The position numbers and the translations under genes were made by a program. Positions 1 through 7,900 of a DNA stretch of 10,530 bases are shown piece by piece. Position 1 is the first letter of the stretch. Every line of letters starts with the position of its first letter. Below the pieces are notes generated by a model that was not told the DNA's origin, did not search any database, and saw only the letters and a program-made list of their open reading frames with translations. Source of the stretch: JANLSE01 sp038214135 (GTDB lineage: Bacteria > Chloroflexota > Chloroflexia > Chloroflexales > Roseiflexaceae); the NCBI GenBank assembly GCA_038214135.1, contig JBBQSD010000176.1:1-10530 (forward strand), given 5' to 3'.

Positions 1-15
1 GCAATCCAGCACATG

Positions 16-1953
16 TTAGTGATCGAGATGGTAGGGAACACTCAGCACGCACTTGCCATGGCTGAAGAACAGCGCAGCCTTCAACTGCAGGCCCGTCTGA
101 TTATGCAGCGCATACTGCCACCACTTGGAGGGCACAAACTCGGGCAAAATGATCGTGAGCACATCATCATCATAGATTGCATCGACCTCATCAATATATG
201 TGAGCAGCGGGCGAATCAAGGATCGGAATGGTGATGGCAGAACGACCAATGGCACACCAGAGCCCCACTGCTCCCACTTCTTCTGGATTCGCTCCGTCGC
301 CGCCGAATCAAGATCGACATACACCGCCGTCACGTTATCGGGCGCGAGCGATAGCGCATACTGCAGCGCTGGGATAACACCCCGATGCACACCGCTGATC
401 AGCACAACAGCAGTATGCCGGCGAACAGCAATCGGTGGTCGGGCATCAGCGAGCGAGAGTTGTTCGGCCACCTCGGCATAATGCTTGTTGATGCTTTTTA
501 GCACTACGACAAGCAACGGTATGATCAACAGAACCGCCCAGGCACCCTCGCGGAACTTGGTGTAGGCCAGAATCACCAATACCAACCCAGTAACGGTTGC
601 ACCAAGTGTATTGACGGCTGCACTCCCAAACCAGCCGGGTGCGCGGGTGCGCCGCCAGCGCTGCACCATGCCGATCTGTGAGATCGTAAATGAAATGAAC
701 ACTCCAACGGCATACAGCGGTAGCAATGCCTGTTCGCGAGCACCAAATGCCACCACCAGAACCGATGCGATCAGGCCTAGAACCAGGATACCATTTGAAA
801 ACGCCAGCCGATCACCACGATGAGCGAACTGCCGAGGCAGAAATCGGTCGGCGGCCAGAAAGTAGGCCAATCGCGGGAAATCGGCGAAGGCGGTATTCGA
901 AGCAAGAACCAGGATCAGCATCGTCGAAATCTGGAGAATAAAGTAGAACGGCGAACCAGAGCCAAAGATGGCCCGCGCCAGCTGTGAATTGGCCGTCTCT
1001 GGTTCACGCGCACCATCAGGAATAATATGGTAGCTACTGGCCAGTAGCGAAATACCCAAAAACATGATGCACAACAGCGCTACCATCAGGCCCAGGGTAA
1101 TCGCCGCATTGGTCGCCTCGGGCTTTTTGAAGGCCGGAACACCATCCGCAATCGCCTCAATACCCGTTAGCGCCGTACAACCAGCCGCAAATGCCCGCAG
1201 AATAAGAAAGACGGTGAGCGGCTCAAGTTCCTTTGGGAAATGTTGGAGTTCGGGTGGTGGCGGCGCAATAACCTGACCAGTTGCCATGTTATACAGCCCA
1301 AAGCCAATCAGGACGAACATGCTGCCAACAAATGTATATGTTGGAATGGCAAAAATCGCGCCAGATTCCTTCACGCCACGCAAATTGGCGAGCGTGACAA
1401 CAACAACTAATATGACAGCGATCTCGACCCGCCATGGATCGAGCCAATTCCATGCCGATGTGATCGCTGCCACACCAGCCGACATACTGACGGCGACGGT
1501 CAGAATATAGTCGATCAGTAGTGCTGAGGCGGCAGTCAACGATGGAATGGTGCCGAGATTTTCTCGCGCAACAATATAGGTTCCACCACCCTGGGGATAG
1601 GCGGCAATCGTCTGTCGGTAGGAGAATGCAACGATGATCAGCAGTGCAGCGATTGCAATACTGATCGGAGCAACCAGGCCAAGCGCAGTCGCACCAGCAG
1701 CAGAGAGCGCAATCAGTATTGCTTCGGTCGCATAGGCTGTCGACGAGAGCGCATCCGACGAGAAAACCGCCAGCGCCGTTCGCTTTGAGAGACGCTCATG
1801 AGCGAGTTGCTCATTCGAGAGCGGCGGACCAACAAGAAGGCGTTTGAGTCCGGCAATCATGTTTGTTACAACTGTCCTACGAGCGTCCGAACCAAAAAAT
1901 GAAAACCACGACGGCACATCAACACTGATCTGCGGCCTTCGTGGTAGCTGCAT
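16..1953 (-). CDS. kimA: KimA-type high-affinity potassium transporter (APC/KUP superfamily permease)
   Basis: This is an integral membrane permease of 645 residues that probably imports K+ with protons across the cytoplasmic membrane. It aligns from memory almost end to end with Bacillus subtilis KimA (formerly YdaO). Visible family blocks are FSSDALSSTAYATE (64-77), YPQGGGTYIVARENLG (119-134), LLIDYILTVAVSMSAG (145-160), ANLRGVKESG (189-198), GCTALTGIEAIADGVPAFK (258-276) and LPLYAVGVF (411-419). D67, Y74, D148, T152, S156, T263 and Y414 match the positions reported for ion binding or coupling in KimA. About twelve hydrophobic segments precede a soluble C-terminal domain (about 510-645), as in KimA. 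The called start adds 31 residues before Met32 (codon 1858-1860), which coincides with the B. subtilis start; neither start has a strong Shine-Dalgarno. The near-consensus promoter at 1985-2013 would give a leader of about 25 bases to the upstream ATG. It is divergent from pbpC. The family is secure; the exact start is not. Confidence 0.9.
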   Translation of the reverse strand: MQLPRRPQISVDVPSWFSFFGSDARRTVVTNMIAGLKRLLVGPPLSNEQLAHERLSKRTALAVFSSDALSSTAYATEAILIALSAAGATALGLVAPISIAIAALLIIVAFSYRQTIAAYPQGGGTYIVARENLGTIPSLTAASALLIDYILTVAVSMSAGVAAITSAWNWLDPWRVEIAVILVVVVTLANLRGVKESGAIFAIPTYTFVGSMFVLIGFGLYNMATGQVIAPPPPELQHFPKELEPLTVFLILRAFAAGCTALTGIEAIADGVPAFKKPEATNAAITLGLMVALLCIMFLGISLLASSYHIIPDGAREPETANSQLARAIFGSGSPFYFILQISTMLILVLASNTAFADFPRLAYFLAADRFLPRQFAHRGDRLAFSNGILVLGLIASVLVVAFGAREQALLPLYAVGVFISFTISQIGMVQRWRRTRAPGWFGSAAVNTLGATVTGLVLVILAYTKFREGAWAVLLIIPLLVVVLKSINKHYAEVAEQLSLADARPPIAVRRHTAVVLISGVHRGVIPALQYALSLAPDNVTAVYVDLDSAATERIQKKWEQWGSGVPLVVLPSPFRSLIRPLLTYIDEVDAIYDDDVLTIILPEFVPSKWWQYALHNQTGLQLKAALFFSHGKCVLSVPYHLDH

Positions 1954-1984
1954 GATATCAGACGTGGTTCCATACAGCGCTGCG

Positions 1985-2013
1985 ATGATAGCATTACTCG
2001 TTCAGGTGGTCAA
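1985..2013 (-). promoter_or_regulatory. Predicted sigma70-type promoter of kimA
   Basis: Read on the minus strand, TTGACC (2013-2008) is followed after exactly 17 bases by TATCAT (1990-1985). A TG dinucleotide one base upstream of the -10 makes it an extended -10. The predicted start near 1978 leaves a leader of about 25 bases to the ATG at 1953. That leader is too short to hold the c-di-AMP (ydaO) riboswitch that controls some kimA genes in Firmicutes. The promoter is predicted from sequence only. Confidence 0.6.
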
Positions 2014-2092
2014 GCGGTTTTTACTCTTTTATGCAAAATTATGAGAAATACCGCCAAGTAGCTTTTCAGATGCATGTCATTCTCCCATCTGA

Positions 2093-2122
2093 TTGAACAT
2101 GTTACCATGGGCAGCGTATCCT
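2093..2122 (+). promoter_or_regulatory. Predicted sigma70-type promoter of pbpC
   Basis: TTGAAC (2093-2098) and TATCCT (2117-2122) are separated by 18 bases. Transcription would start near 2129, giving a leader of roughly 48 bases before the pbpC ATG. The -10 is imperfect and other AT-rich hexamers lie just downstream (about 2126-2150), so this is a candidate only. With the kimA promoter it makes the 223-base spacer a back-to-back divergent promoter region. Confidence 0.4.
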
Positions 2123-2165
2123 CGTATATGCTGTATCGCTATATGAATTAGCGCCCGAAGCGCCC

Positions 2166-2170
2166 AAGGA
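2166..2170 (+). promoter_or_regulatory. Ribosome binding site of pbpC
   Basis: AAGGA lies 6 bases before the ATG at 2177, a normal Shine-Dalgarno spacing. It supports this Met as the true start. The start also leaves a typical short basic cytoplasmic tail before the membrane segment. Confidence 0.7.
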
Positions 2171-2176
2171 TGTGCT

Positions 2177-4780
2177 ATGCTGCTGCCCCGCCGTTCTATA
2201 CCCAAGCGCCGAATCCCCCGGCGGCTAGCTGCGGTGTGCCTGGCACTACCTATTCTGGCGTTTGCCTATCTGTGGATAACGACGGATCTGCCGACCCCAA
2301 CACGCTTGCGTGCGCGCGCAGCCCTTGGTGATACCCGTTTGCTTGATCGAACTGGCCGCCTGATTGCCGCCATTCCCGACCCACTCGGCACCAGCCGCCA
2401 ACCGGTCGCACTTGATCACATTCCGATCACACTGCAACAGGCAACGATTGCGATTGAAGATGCCAACTTCTACCAGAATGTGGGCATTGAGCCACGTGGC
2501 ATCCTGCGTGCCATTTGGCAGAACCTCGCCAATGGCGAAATTGTTGCTGGTGGCTCAACAATCACCCAGCAGCTCGCCCGCGCCTTCCTGCTTGATCCAG
2601 CCATCGGGCGGCAACGTTCATTCGATCGCAAACTGCGTGAAGCAATCGTTGCACTCAAACTCACAACGGCCTATTCCAAGGACGAGATCCTTACACTCTA
2701 TTTGAACCAGATCTACTATGGCGGTACGGCATATGGCGTCGAATCAGCGGCCTGGCGTTTGTTTGGCAAACCCGTCCACGAACTCGATCTGGCTGAATCA
2801 GCGCTGCTGGCCGGATTACCGCAAGCGCCATCCCAACTTGATCCACTATCCAATGGCGATCTGCACGCCCGCGAACGCCAACGCCTGGTGTTGGCTGCGA
2901 TGGTTCGTACTGGTTATATCAGCTCTGTTCAAGCCGAAATGGCCGCAGCAGAACCACTTCACTATGCGGATGGCGCATGTCGGACAGGAACATGCACCGC
3001 GTCCGCACCTCATTTCGTGGCCTTCGTGCTGGATGATCTTGTTGAACGGCTTGGTGCCGATTCACTCGCACGCGGTGGGCTGACAATCACAACCACACTC
3101 GATATTGGGCTTCAGGAAGCGGCGCAAGCGATTCTGAAGCGCCAGATCGACCTGCTGGCCCAACCACGCGATGGTGGCCCCGATCATCGTGCCCGCAATG
3201 GAGCCGTTATCACACTCGATCCAGCCGATGGTGCGATTCTGGCCATGGTTGGCAGCCCCGATTTCGCCGATCCCCATAGCCAAGGGCAGGTCAATGCCAC
3301 AACAGCACTGCGCCAGCCCGGCTCGGCCCTGAAACCATTGACCTATGCCGCCGCTCTCGAACGTGGCTGGACACCCGCTTCCATGGTGTTGGATGTGCCA
3401 ACCAGCTTCCCGACACGCGAAGGGCGGCCATATACCCCACAGAATTATGATCGCGCATACCACGGGCCGATCCCATTGCGCGAGGCACTTGCAACATCAT
3501 CCAATATTGCCGCGGTTCGCCTGCTCCACGAAATCGGGCTGCAATCCCTGCTCGATATGGCCGAACGTCTTGGCATTCATTCGCTTGGCCAGGATCCAAG
3601 CCGCTATGGGTTGGCGCTCACCCTTGGTGGTGGTGAGGTAACGTTACTAGAACTGACAAACGCCTATGCTGCCTTTGCCAATGGTGGGAACCGAGTGACG
3701 CCCTACGCCGTCCTTGCTCTATCAGATGCTGAAGGCCAAGCAGTGAATGTATCGAATACAACCAACAACCCGAACGATCAATCATCAATGCAGACGATAC
3801 ACAGCGCTACCCAATCGACCCGAGTAGCGCCAGTCTCAGTTCTCTCACCACAGATTGCCTACCTGATCAGCGATATTCTGGCCGATCCATATGCCCGTAT
3901 GCGGGCGTTTGGCCTGGAAAGTACGCTGGATATTGGCCGCCCTGCTGCCGCGAAAACAGGAACAACAACCGATTGGCGCGATAACTGGACGGTTGGCTAC
4001 ACACCAGATCGCGTCGTGGGGGTTTGGGTTGGCAATGCCGATGGTAGCCCGATGGAAGCTGTGAGTGGCATCACCGGCGCAGGGCCTGTCTGGCGAGCCG
4101 TGATGCAAGCGGCCCATCGCGATCTGCCCGTGCATGCATTTACGCGCCCAGCAGGTCTGGTTGAGGCCGATATTTGTAGCGATAGCGGCCTCCTGCCCGG
4201 CCCGCACTGCCCGGCAACCCGCCGCGAACTCTTTATTGCGGGAACCGTCCCCAATAAACCAGATAACACCCATGTTGCGCTGCGTGTTGATCTGCACCTT
4301 GGTTGCCGTGCATTACCTGGCTACCCGCCCGAAAAGACAGCAATGCGGATCTTCCATATGTTGCCGCCCGAAGCCCAACTGTGGGCCATTGATGCAGGAG
4401 TGCCGGTCGCACCACGCAAGATCTGCCCACTTCCTGGTGCAATAACCAATACCAGCAATCCATCTCAAACGGATGCCGCAGAGAATGACCGTGCCGCACC
4501 ACGGATTGTTGCACCTGCATATGGGGCCGTCTTCGCATTGAGCCCTGGGATACCATCTGCTCGGCAGCGGCTCGAAATCGCTGCCCAGGCTGGCAATAGT
4601 ATCGTTCAACTGACGATCATTGTTGATGGTGTCGCAGTAGCGAACTTCAGCGGGCCACCATATCGCACATTCTGGAAGCTCACGCCAGGGCAGCATACGA
4701 TTATTGTGAAAGCCCGTGATCAGCAGGGGCATGTGCTGCTGAGTGAAACAAGCACATATACTGTCGAAGGGTTGCGGTAG
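2177..4780 (+). CDS. pbpC: Penicillin-binding protein 1C, bifunctional transglycosylase/transpeptidase
   Basis: This is a class A peptidoglycan synthase of 867 residues, anchored in the membrane and acting outside it: it polymerises glycan from lipid II and can crosslink stem peptides. A basic tail (1-16) precedes one membrane helix (about 18-34). The GT51 transglycosylase domain (about 50-245) shows catalytic Glu94 in the EDxxF motif, GGSTITQQLA (125-134) and KDEILTLYLNQIYYG (168-182). In the first motif the His usual in EDxxFxxHxG is Asn101. The transpeptidase domain (about 340-645) has SxxK at S383-K386, SSN at 441-443 and KTG at 593-595, so all active-site motifs are intact. A polar Ser/Thr/Asn/Gln-rich stretch at about 521-549 lies between SxN and KTG. 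The C-terminal Ig-like domain (about 774-865) is the BiPBP_C module that marks PBP 1C rather than PBP 1A/1B. It is longer than E. coli PbpC (770 residues). The macroglobulin gene follows on the same strand after 196 bases, fitting the known pbpC/macroglobulin pairing. Confidence 0.95.
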   Translation: MLLPRRSIPKRRIPRRLAAVCLALPILAFAYLWITTDLPTPTRLRARAALGDTRLLDRTGRLIAAIPDPLGTSRQPVALDHIPITLQQATIAIEDANFYQNVGIEPRGILRAIWQNLANGEIVAGGSTITQQLARAFLLDPAIGRQRSFDRKLREAIVALKLTTAYSKDEILTLYLNQIYYGGTAYGVESAAWRLFGKPVHELDLAESALLAGLPQAPSQLDPLSNGDLHARERQRLVLAAMVRTGYISSVQAEMAAAEPLHYADGACRTGTCTASAPHFVAFVLDDLVERLGADSLARGGLTITTTLDIGLQEAAQAILKRQIDLLAQPRDGGPDHRARNGAVITLDPADGAILAMVGSPDFADPHSQGQVNATTALRQPGSALKPLTYAAALERGWTPASMVLDVPTSFPTREGRPYTPQNYDRAYHGPIPLREALATSSNIAAVRLLHEIGLQSLLDMAERLGIHSLGQDPSRYGLALTLGGGEVTLLELTNAYAAFANGGNRVTPYAVLALSDAEGQAVNVSNTTNNPNDQSSMQTIHSATQSTRVAPVSVLSPQIAYLISDILADPYARMRAFGLESTLDIGRPAAAKTGTTTDWRDNWTVGYTPDRVVGVWVGNADGSPMEAVSGITGAGPVWRAVMQAAHRDLPVHAFTRPAGLVEADICSDSGLLPGPHCPATRRELFIAGTVPNKPDNTHVALRVDLHLGCRALPGYPPEKTAMRIFHMLPPEAQLWAIDAGVPVAPRKICPLPGAITNTSNPSQTDAAENDRAAPRIVAPAYGAVFALSPGIPSARQRLEIAAQAGNSIVQLTIIVDGVAVANFSGPPYRTFWKLTPGQHTIIVKARDQQGHVLLSETSTYTVEGLR

Positions 4781-4794
4781 TTCGCTATAGCGAA
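4781..4794. repeat. Perfect 14-base palindrome abutting the pbpC stop codon
   Basis: TTCGCTATAGCGAA is identical to its own reverse complement and begins on the first base after the pbpC TAG. Its right-hand AGCGAA is also the first six bases of the 58-base tandem unit that follows, and recurs at 4847. No T-run follows, so it does not look like an intrinsic terminator. It could be a dimeric protein binding site or the outer arm of the adjoining repeat element. Confidence 0.7.
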
Positions 4795-4904
4795 GAGCAA
4801 ACCTGTTGAGTTTATGGAGTACGCAAGCCATGCTTGCGCGTGCGGCAGCGAAGAGCAAACCTATTGAGTTTATGGAGTGCGCAAGCCATGCTTGCGCGTG
4901 CGGC
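4789..4904. repeat. Tandem direct repeat, two copies of a 58-base unit
   Basis: Copy 1 is 4789-4846 and copy 2 is 4847-4904, directly adjoining. They differ at two positions: G4805/A4863 and A4821/G4879. Each contains TGGAGT, the hairpin built on GCAAGC-CAT-GCTTGC, and the left arm (GCGGCAGC) of a second hairpin whose last bases run into the next unit. Only copy 2 is followed by the matching right arm, GCTGCCGC at 4911-4918. This looks like duplication of the left part of one larger palindromic element. The second difference breaks one stem pair in copy 1. It is not a CRISPR array because there are no spacers. Confidence 0.9.
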
Positions 4905-4924
4905 AGCATGGCTGCCGCATTCCA
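4873..4924. repeat. REP-like palindromic element able to fold as a three-way junction
   Basis: Two consecutive hairpins with 8-bp perfect stems and 3-base loops, GCGCAAGC-CAT-GCTTGCGC (4879-4897) and GCGGCAGC-ATG-GCTGCCGC (4900-4918), are separated by two bases. They are enclosed by an outer stem of TGGAGT (4873-4878) with ATTCCA (4919-4924), six pairs including one G-T. Either strand can therefore fold into a T-shaped structure. There is no U-run, so a standard terminator is unlikely, though the RNA could still slow polymerase or protect the pbpC mRNA 3' end. Its size and palindromic form resemble REP/BIME-type elements dispersed in bacterial genomes, but dispersal cannot be seen in one window. 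Confidence 0.75.
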
Positions 4925-4967
4925 AAGATCGGAATCGTAGAGATCTGCATTTAGCTGTAGTCGTTCT

Positions 4968-4973
4968 GGAGGT
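4968..4973 (+). promoter_or_regulatory. Ribosome binding site of the macroglobulin gene
   Basis: GGAGGT sits just before GTG 4977, with four bases between GGAGG and the start codon. It decides the start: an in-frame TAG at 4938-4940 closes the frame upstream, and the next in-frame ATG (about 5211) would remove the membrane anchor. I found no convincing promoter between 4925 and 4968, so transcription may continue from pbpC through the repeat. Confidence 0.75.
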
Positions 4974-4976
4974 ATT

Positions 4977-7900
4977 GTGAAGAATCCTCGTTCACGTATT
5001 CTGATTGCAGCCGGGGCTGTCATCGCGATTGTTCTGGTCGCCATTGGCATCATCGTCGGGCCAGTGGCGCTGAATGGACCGCGAGTGCTCAAAACAATCC
5101 CTGCCGATGGCGAGCAGGCTGCTAATCCGCAGGCCGAACTGCGGATCGAGCTAAGCCAGGCAGTTCAGCCTGGTTCACTTGGCGGAATCGCGCTTGATCC
5201 GCCGATCCCAATGACATCAACTGTCGAAGGGACGATCCTGCACATCAAGCCACAGCAGGCGTTGCGCTATAACACGCCCTACCGCCTGACAATCGCCGGG
5301 CTGAAGAACCAGTTTAGTCGCACCCTCGATCCGCCGCTGACGATCTCCTTCGCAACGGTTCCATATGCCTCGGTGAAGCAATATGGCCCATCCGATGGCG
5401 CAACTGGTGTGCCATTACGTGGGCCAATCACTGTCGAATTTGAGGCCCCAGTCGTCACCACAGAACAAGTTGCCGCCGCCGCCCAAGATCCACGCAAGGC
5501 CGATGGATTGCCTAATCCGCTTGTTCTAACCCCCGAGGGTGGACCAGCAACACCGGCTGTTGGCATTGGGCGCTGGCTTTCGCCAACACTGTATGGGTTC
5601 TACCCAAGCGATGATCTATATGCAGCGACGACCTATCGCGCTCAGGTGCAGCCAGATGTTTCGAGCGATGGCCTGGCCCGCTTGGAGAAGCCGGTCAGCT
5701 GGAAATTCCAGACAGCCGCACCACTGTTGGTTGGCTCACGGCCATTTAATGGCGAGCAGGATGTCGCACCAGCAGCAGCCATTGAGATCCGGCTGGCCAA
5801 GGATGTTGATCTGACGGCGGCTGGATCTGCCTTCCAACTGCGCCTTGCCAGCGGTGGCGATGCGCTCCCTGGTGTGATCGAACCATTCGATGGCGGCTTC
5901 CGCTTCCGCCCGGCCCAACCACTCAGCAATGGTGCTAGCTATGAGGCTGTACTTGGTGCTGGTGTCAAGAGCCGTACCGGCGCGCTGCTCAATAATCAGC
6001 CATTACGTTGGCAATTTAATACGATTGGCGACCCAGAGGTACTTCAGGTTGAACCACCACCAGCAACAACCGAAGTCCTCACCAACACACACAGAATCAG
6101 CGTGCGTTTTAGCCATCCAATTGTTGCGCTGACCGATGCAACCAACCAGGCCAGCCTGCCAAATCCATTGAAAATCACTCCCGCGCTTCAGGGAACGGGG
6201 AGCTGGCTCGATACCAGCACCTATGTCTTCTCGCCAACGGTGGGATTGGAGCCTTCGATCACATATGAGGCGGTGGTGCCAGCTGGGTTACGCGATCAGA
6301 CCGGCAGCGAATTGCAGCAGGCCTATTCCTGGAAGTTTGCCACAATCACACCTGCGGTACTATCGCTCTTTCCAGAAGGAAGCGATGCGCCGCCTACCAG
6401 TACCGTGCGGCTTGAGTTCAACCAGCCGATTGATCCCGCCGAACTCCCAGATATATTGTTGATGCGCGAACCAACCATCGATCAGGTTGCAGCAACAAAA
6501 CGGATCGCTGGCAGCACCGTGATCATCACGCCAAATGCGCCATTGGAGCGCGGGGCAACCTACCGGGTGGTTGCGCCAATCGGGCTACGCTCCGCCAATG
6601 GCAAGGGCGAATTGGCCAGCCCCTTCTCGACAACATTTCGTGTGGCTCCACTGCCAGCAATCGCCGATTCCGATCCCGCCAATGGCGATCAATCTGCCGA
6701 CATGAACGGCAGCCTGCAGATCACCTTCAGCACCGAAATGGATTGGGCTAGCGTTGAGCGCAATCTGACGATCACGCCCAAACCAACCAATGTGTATACA
6801 TCCACCTATGAAACCAAACTGTACCTCTATTTCGATCAGCTGGCCGAGACAAACTATTCTGTCACTGTTGGTGGCACAGCAGTGGATCGATTTGGCGTTT
6901 CGATTGGCCGCGACACGACGATCAGTTTCCGCACAGCCCCACTTGAGCCATCACTGAGCCTGATAAGCACCGGTGGGCGAATTGGTGTCTATAATGCCTA
7001 TGCAACCGCTCGCGTGCCAGTGCAGGTTGTCAATCTCAATCAGGCCAATTACACGCTCGCACGCCTGACTGCCGCAGAATCAGCATCGCTCGCTTCCGAT
7101 TATGATCAATGGCGCGAGTATGCGCCAGCACAGCCAAGCATCCTGCGCACAGGCAATCTGCCGACCCCTGGCGAACGGAATAAAGCCCGGATTGCGCTGA
7201 TCGATCTTGGCAAACTTGCGCCAGGGCTGTACTTCCTGGAAGTACAGAGTGCTGGGCAGAACGACCGCCAGATTCTGTTGGTCAGCCCCTATACACTGAC
7301 GATCAAACGCGGCCCGGATCGCCTGTTCGTCTGGGCTGTCGATCTGGCCACTGGCAAACCAGTTGGCAATCTCGATCTACAGTTTGCATCCTATAGCTAC
7401 GAAAATAGTAGCATTAATCCGCCAAAACCACTTGGCCGAACCAATAACGAGGGCATCATTGAGGCCCCACTCGATTCAATCGACGCCTCTGGTACACTGT
7501 TTCTCTGGTCATCTGGCACGCAAGCAGTCGCCTTCGCAACCACCGATTGGTCAAGCGGCATTAGCGCATGGGATTTCGGGCTGACTGCCGATTATGGCAG
7601 CGGCAACCTGCTGGGAACGCTGACCACCGACAGGCCAATCTACCGCCCGGAGCAGACCGTCCATATTCGTGGGGCATTGCGCGTGCGCGAATTCGATAGT
7701 TCCAGCTCAAACGAGCGCTATCGGACGCCCGCCGGCGAGCGGGCCACACTAGTGATTAGCAATCCCGAAGGCAATAATGTCCTTACCCGAACTCTCAGCT
7801 TGAATGAGTTCGGAACCTTCAGCACCGATCTCCCACTCGACCGAAGTGCGACGCTTGGCAGCTATTCACTCATGGCAACACTCGAACAGGACGACAGCGC

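Noticed and set aside
13..1510. Several plus-strand open frames of 66-93 codons within the kimA region
   Set aside because: All lie antisense to a well-conserved transporter, have no recognisable family and show no independent start signals; they are shadows of the real gene.
4806..4892. Promoters inside the tandem units (TTGAGT at 4806 and 4864)
   Set aside because: At 17-base spacing the -10 position reads CATGCT, inside the hairpin loop; too weak to call.
4789..4904. CRISPR-like array
   Set aside because: Two adjoining 58-base copies with no spacer between them and no cas genes; it is a tandem duplication.
4879..4924. Intrinsic terminator of pbpC
   Set aside because: The stems are strong but no T-run follows on either strand, so a standard Rho-independent terminator is not supported.
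4977..5076. Lipoprotein signal on the macroglobulin, as in E. coli YfhM
   Set aside because: No Cys occurs near the end of the hydrophobic segment (residues 8-28), so there is no lipobox; a membrane anchor or ordinary signal peptide fits better.
4313..5092. Minus-strand open frame of 259 codons across the pbpC end and the repeat spacer
   Set aside because: It is antisense to the conserved C-terminal domain of pbpC and to the anchor of the macroglobulin, crosses the tandem repeat, and its translation (rich in Cys, Trp, His and Arg) resembles no family.
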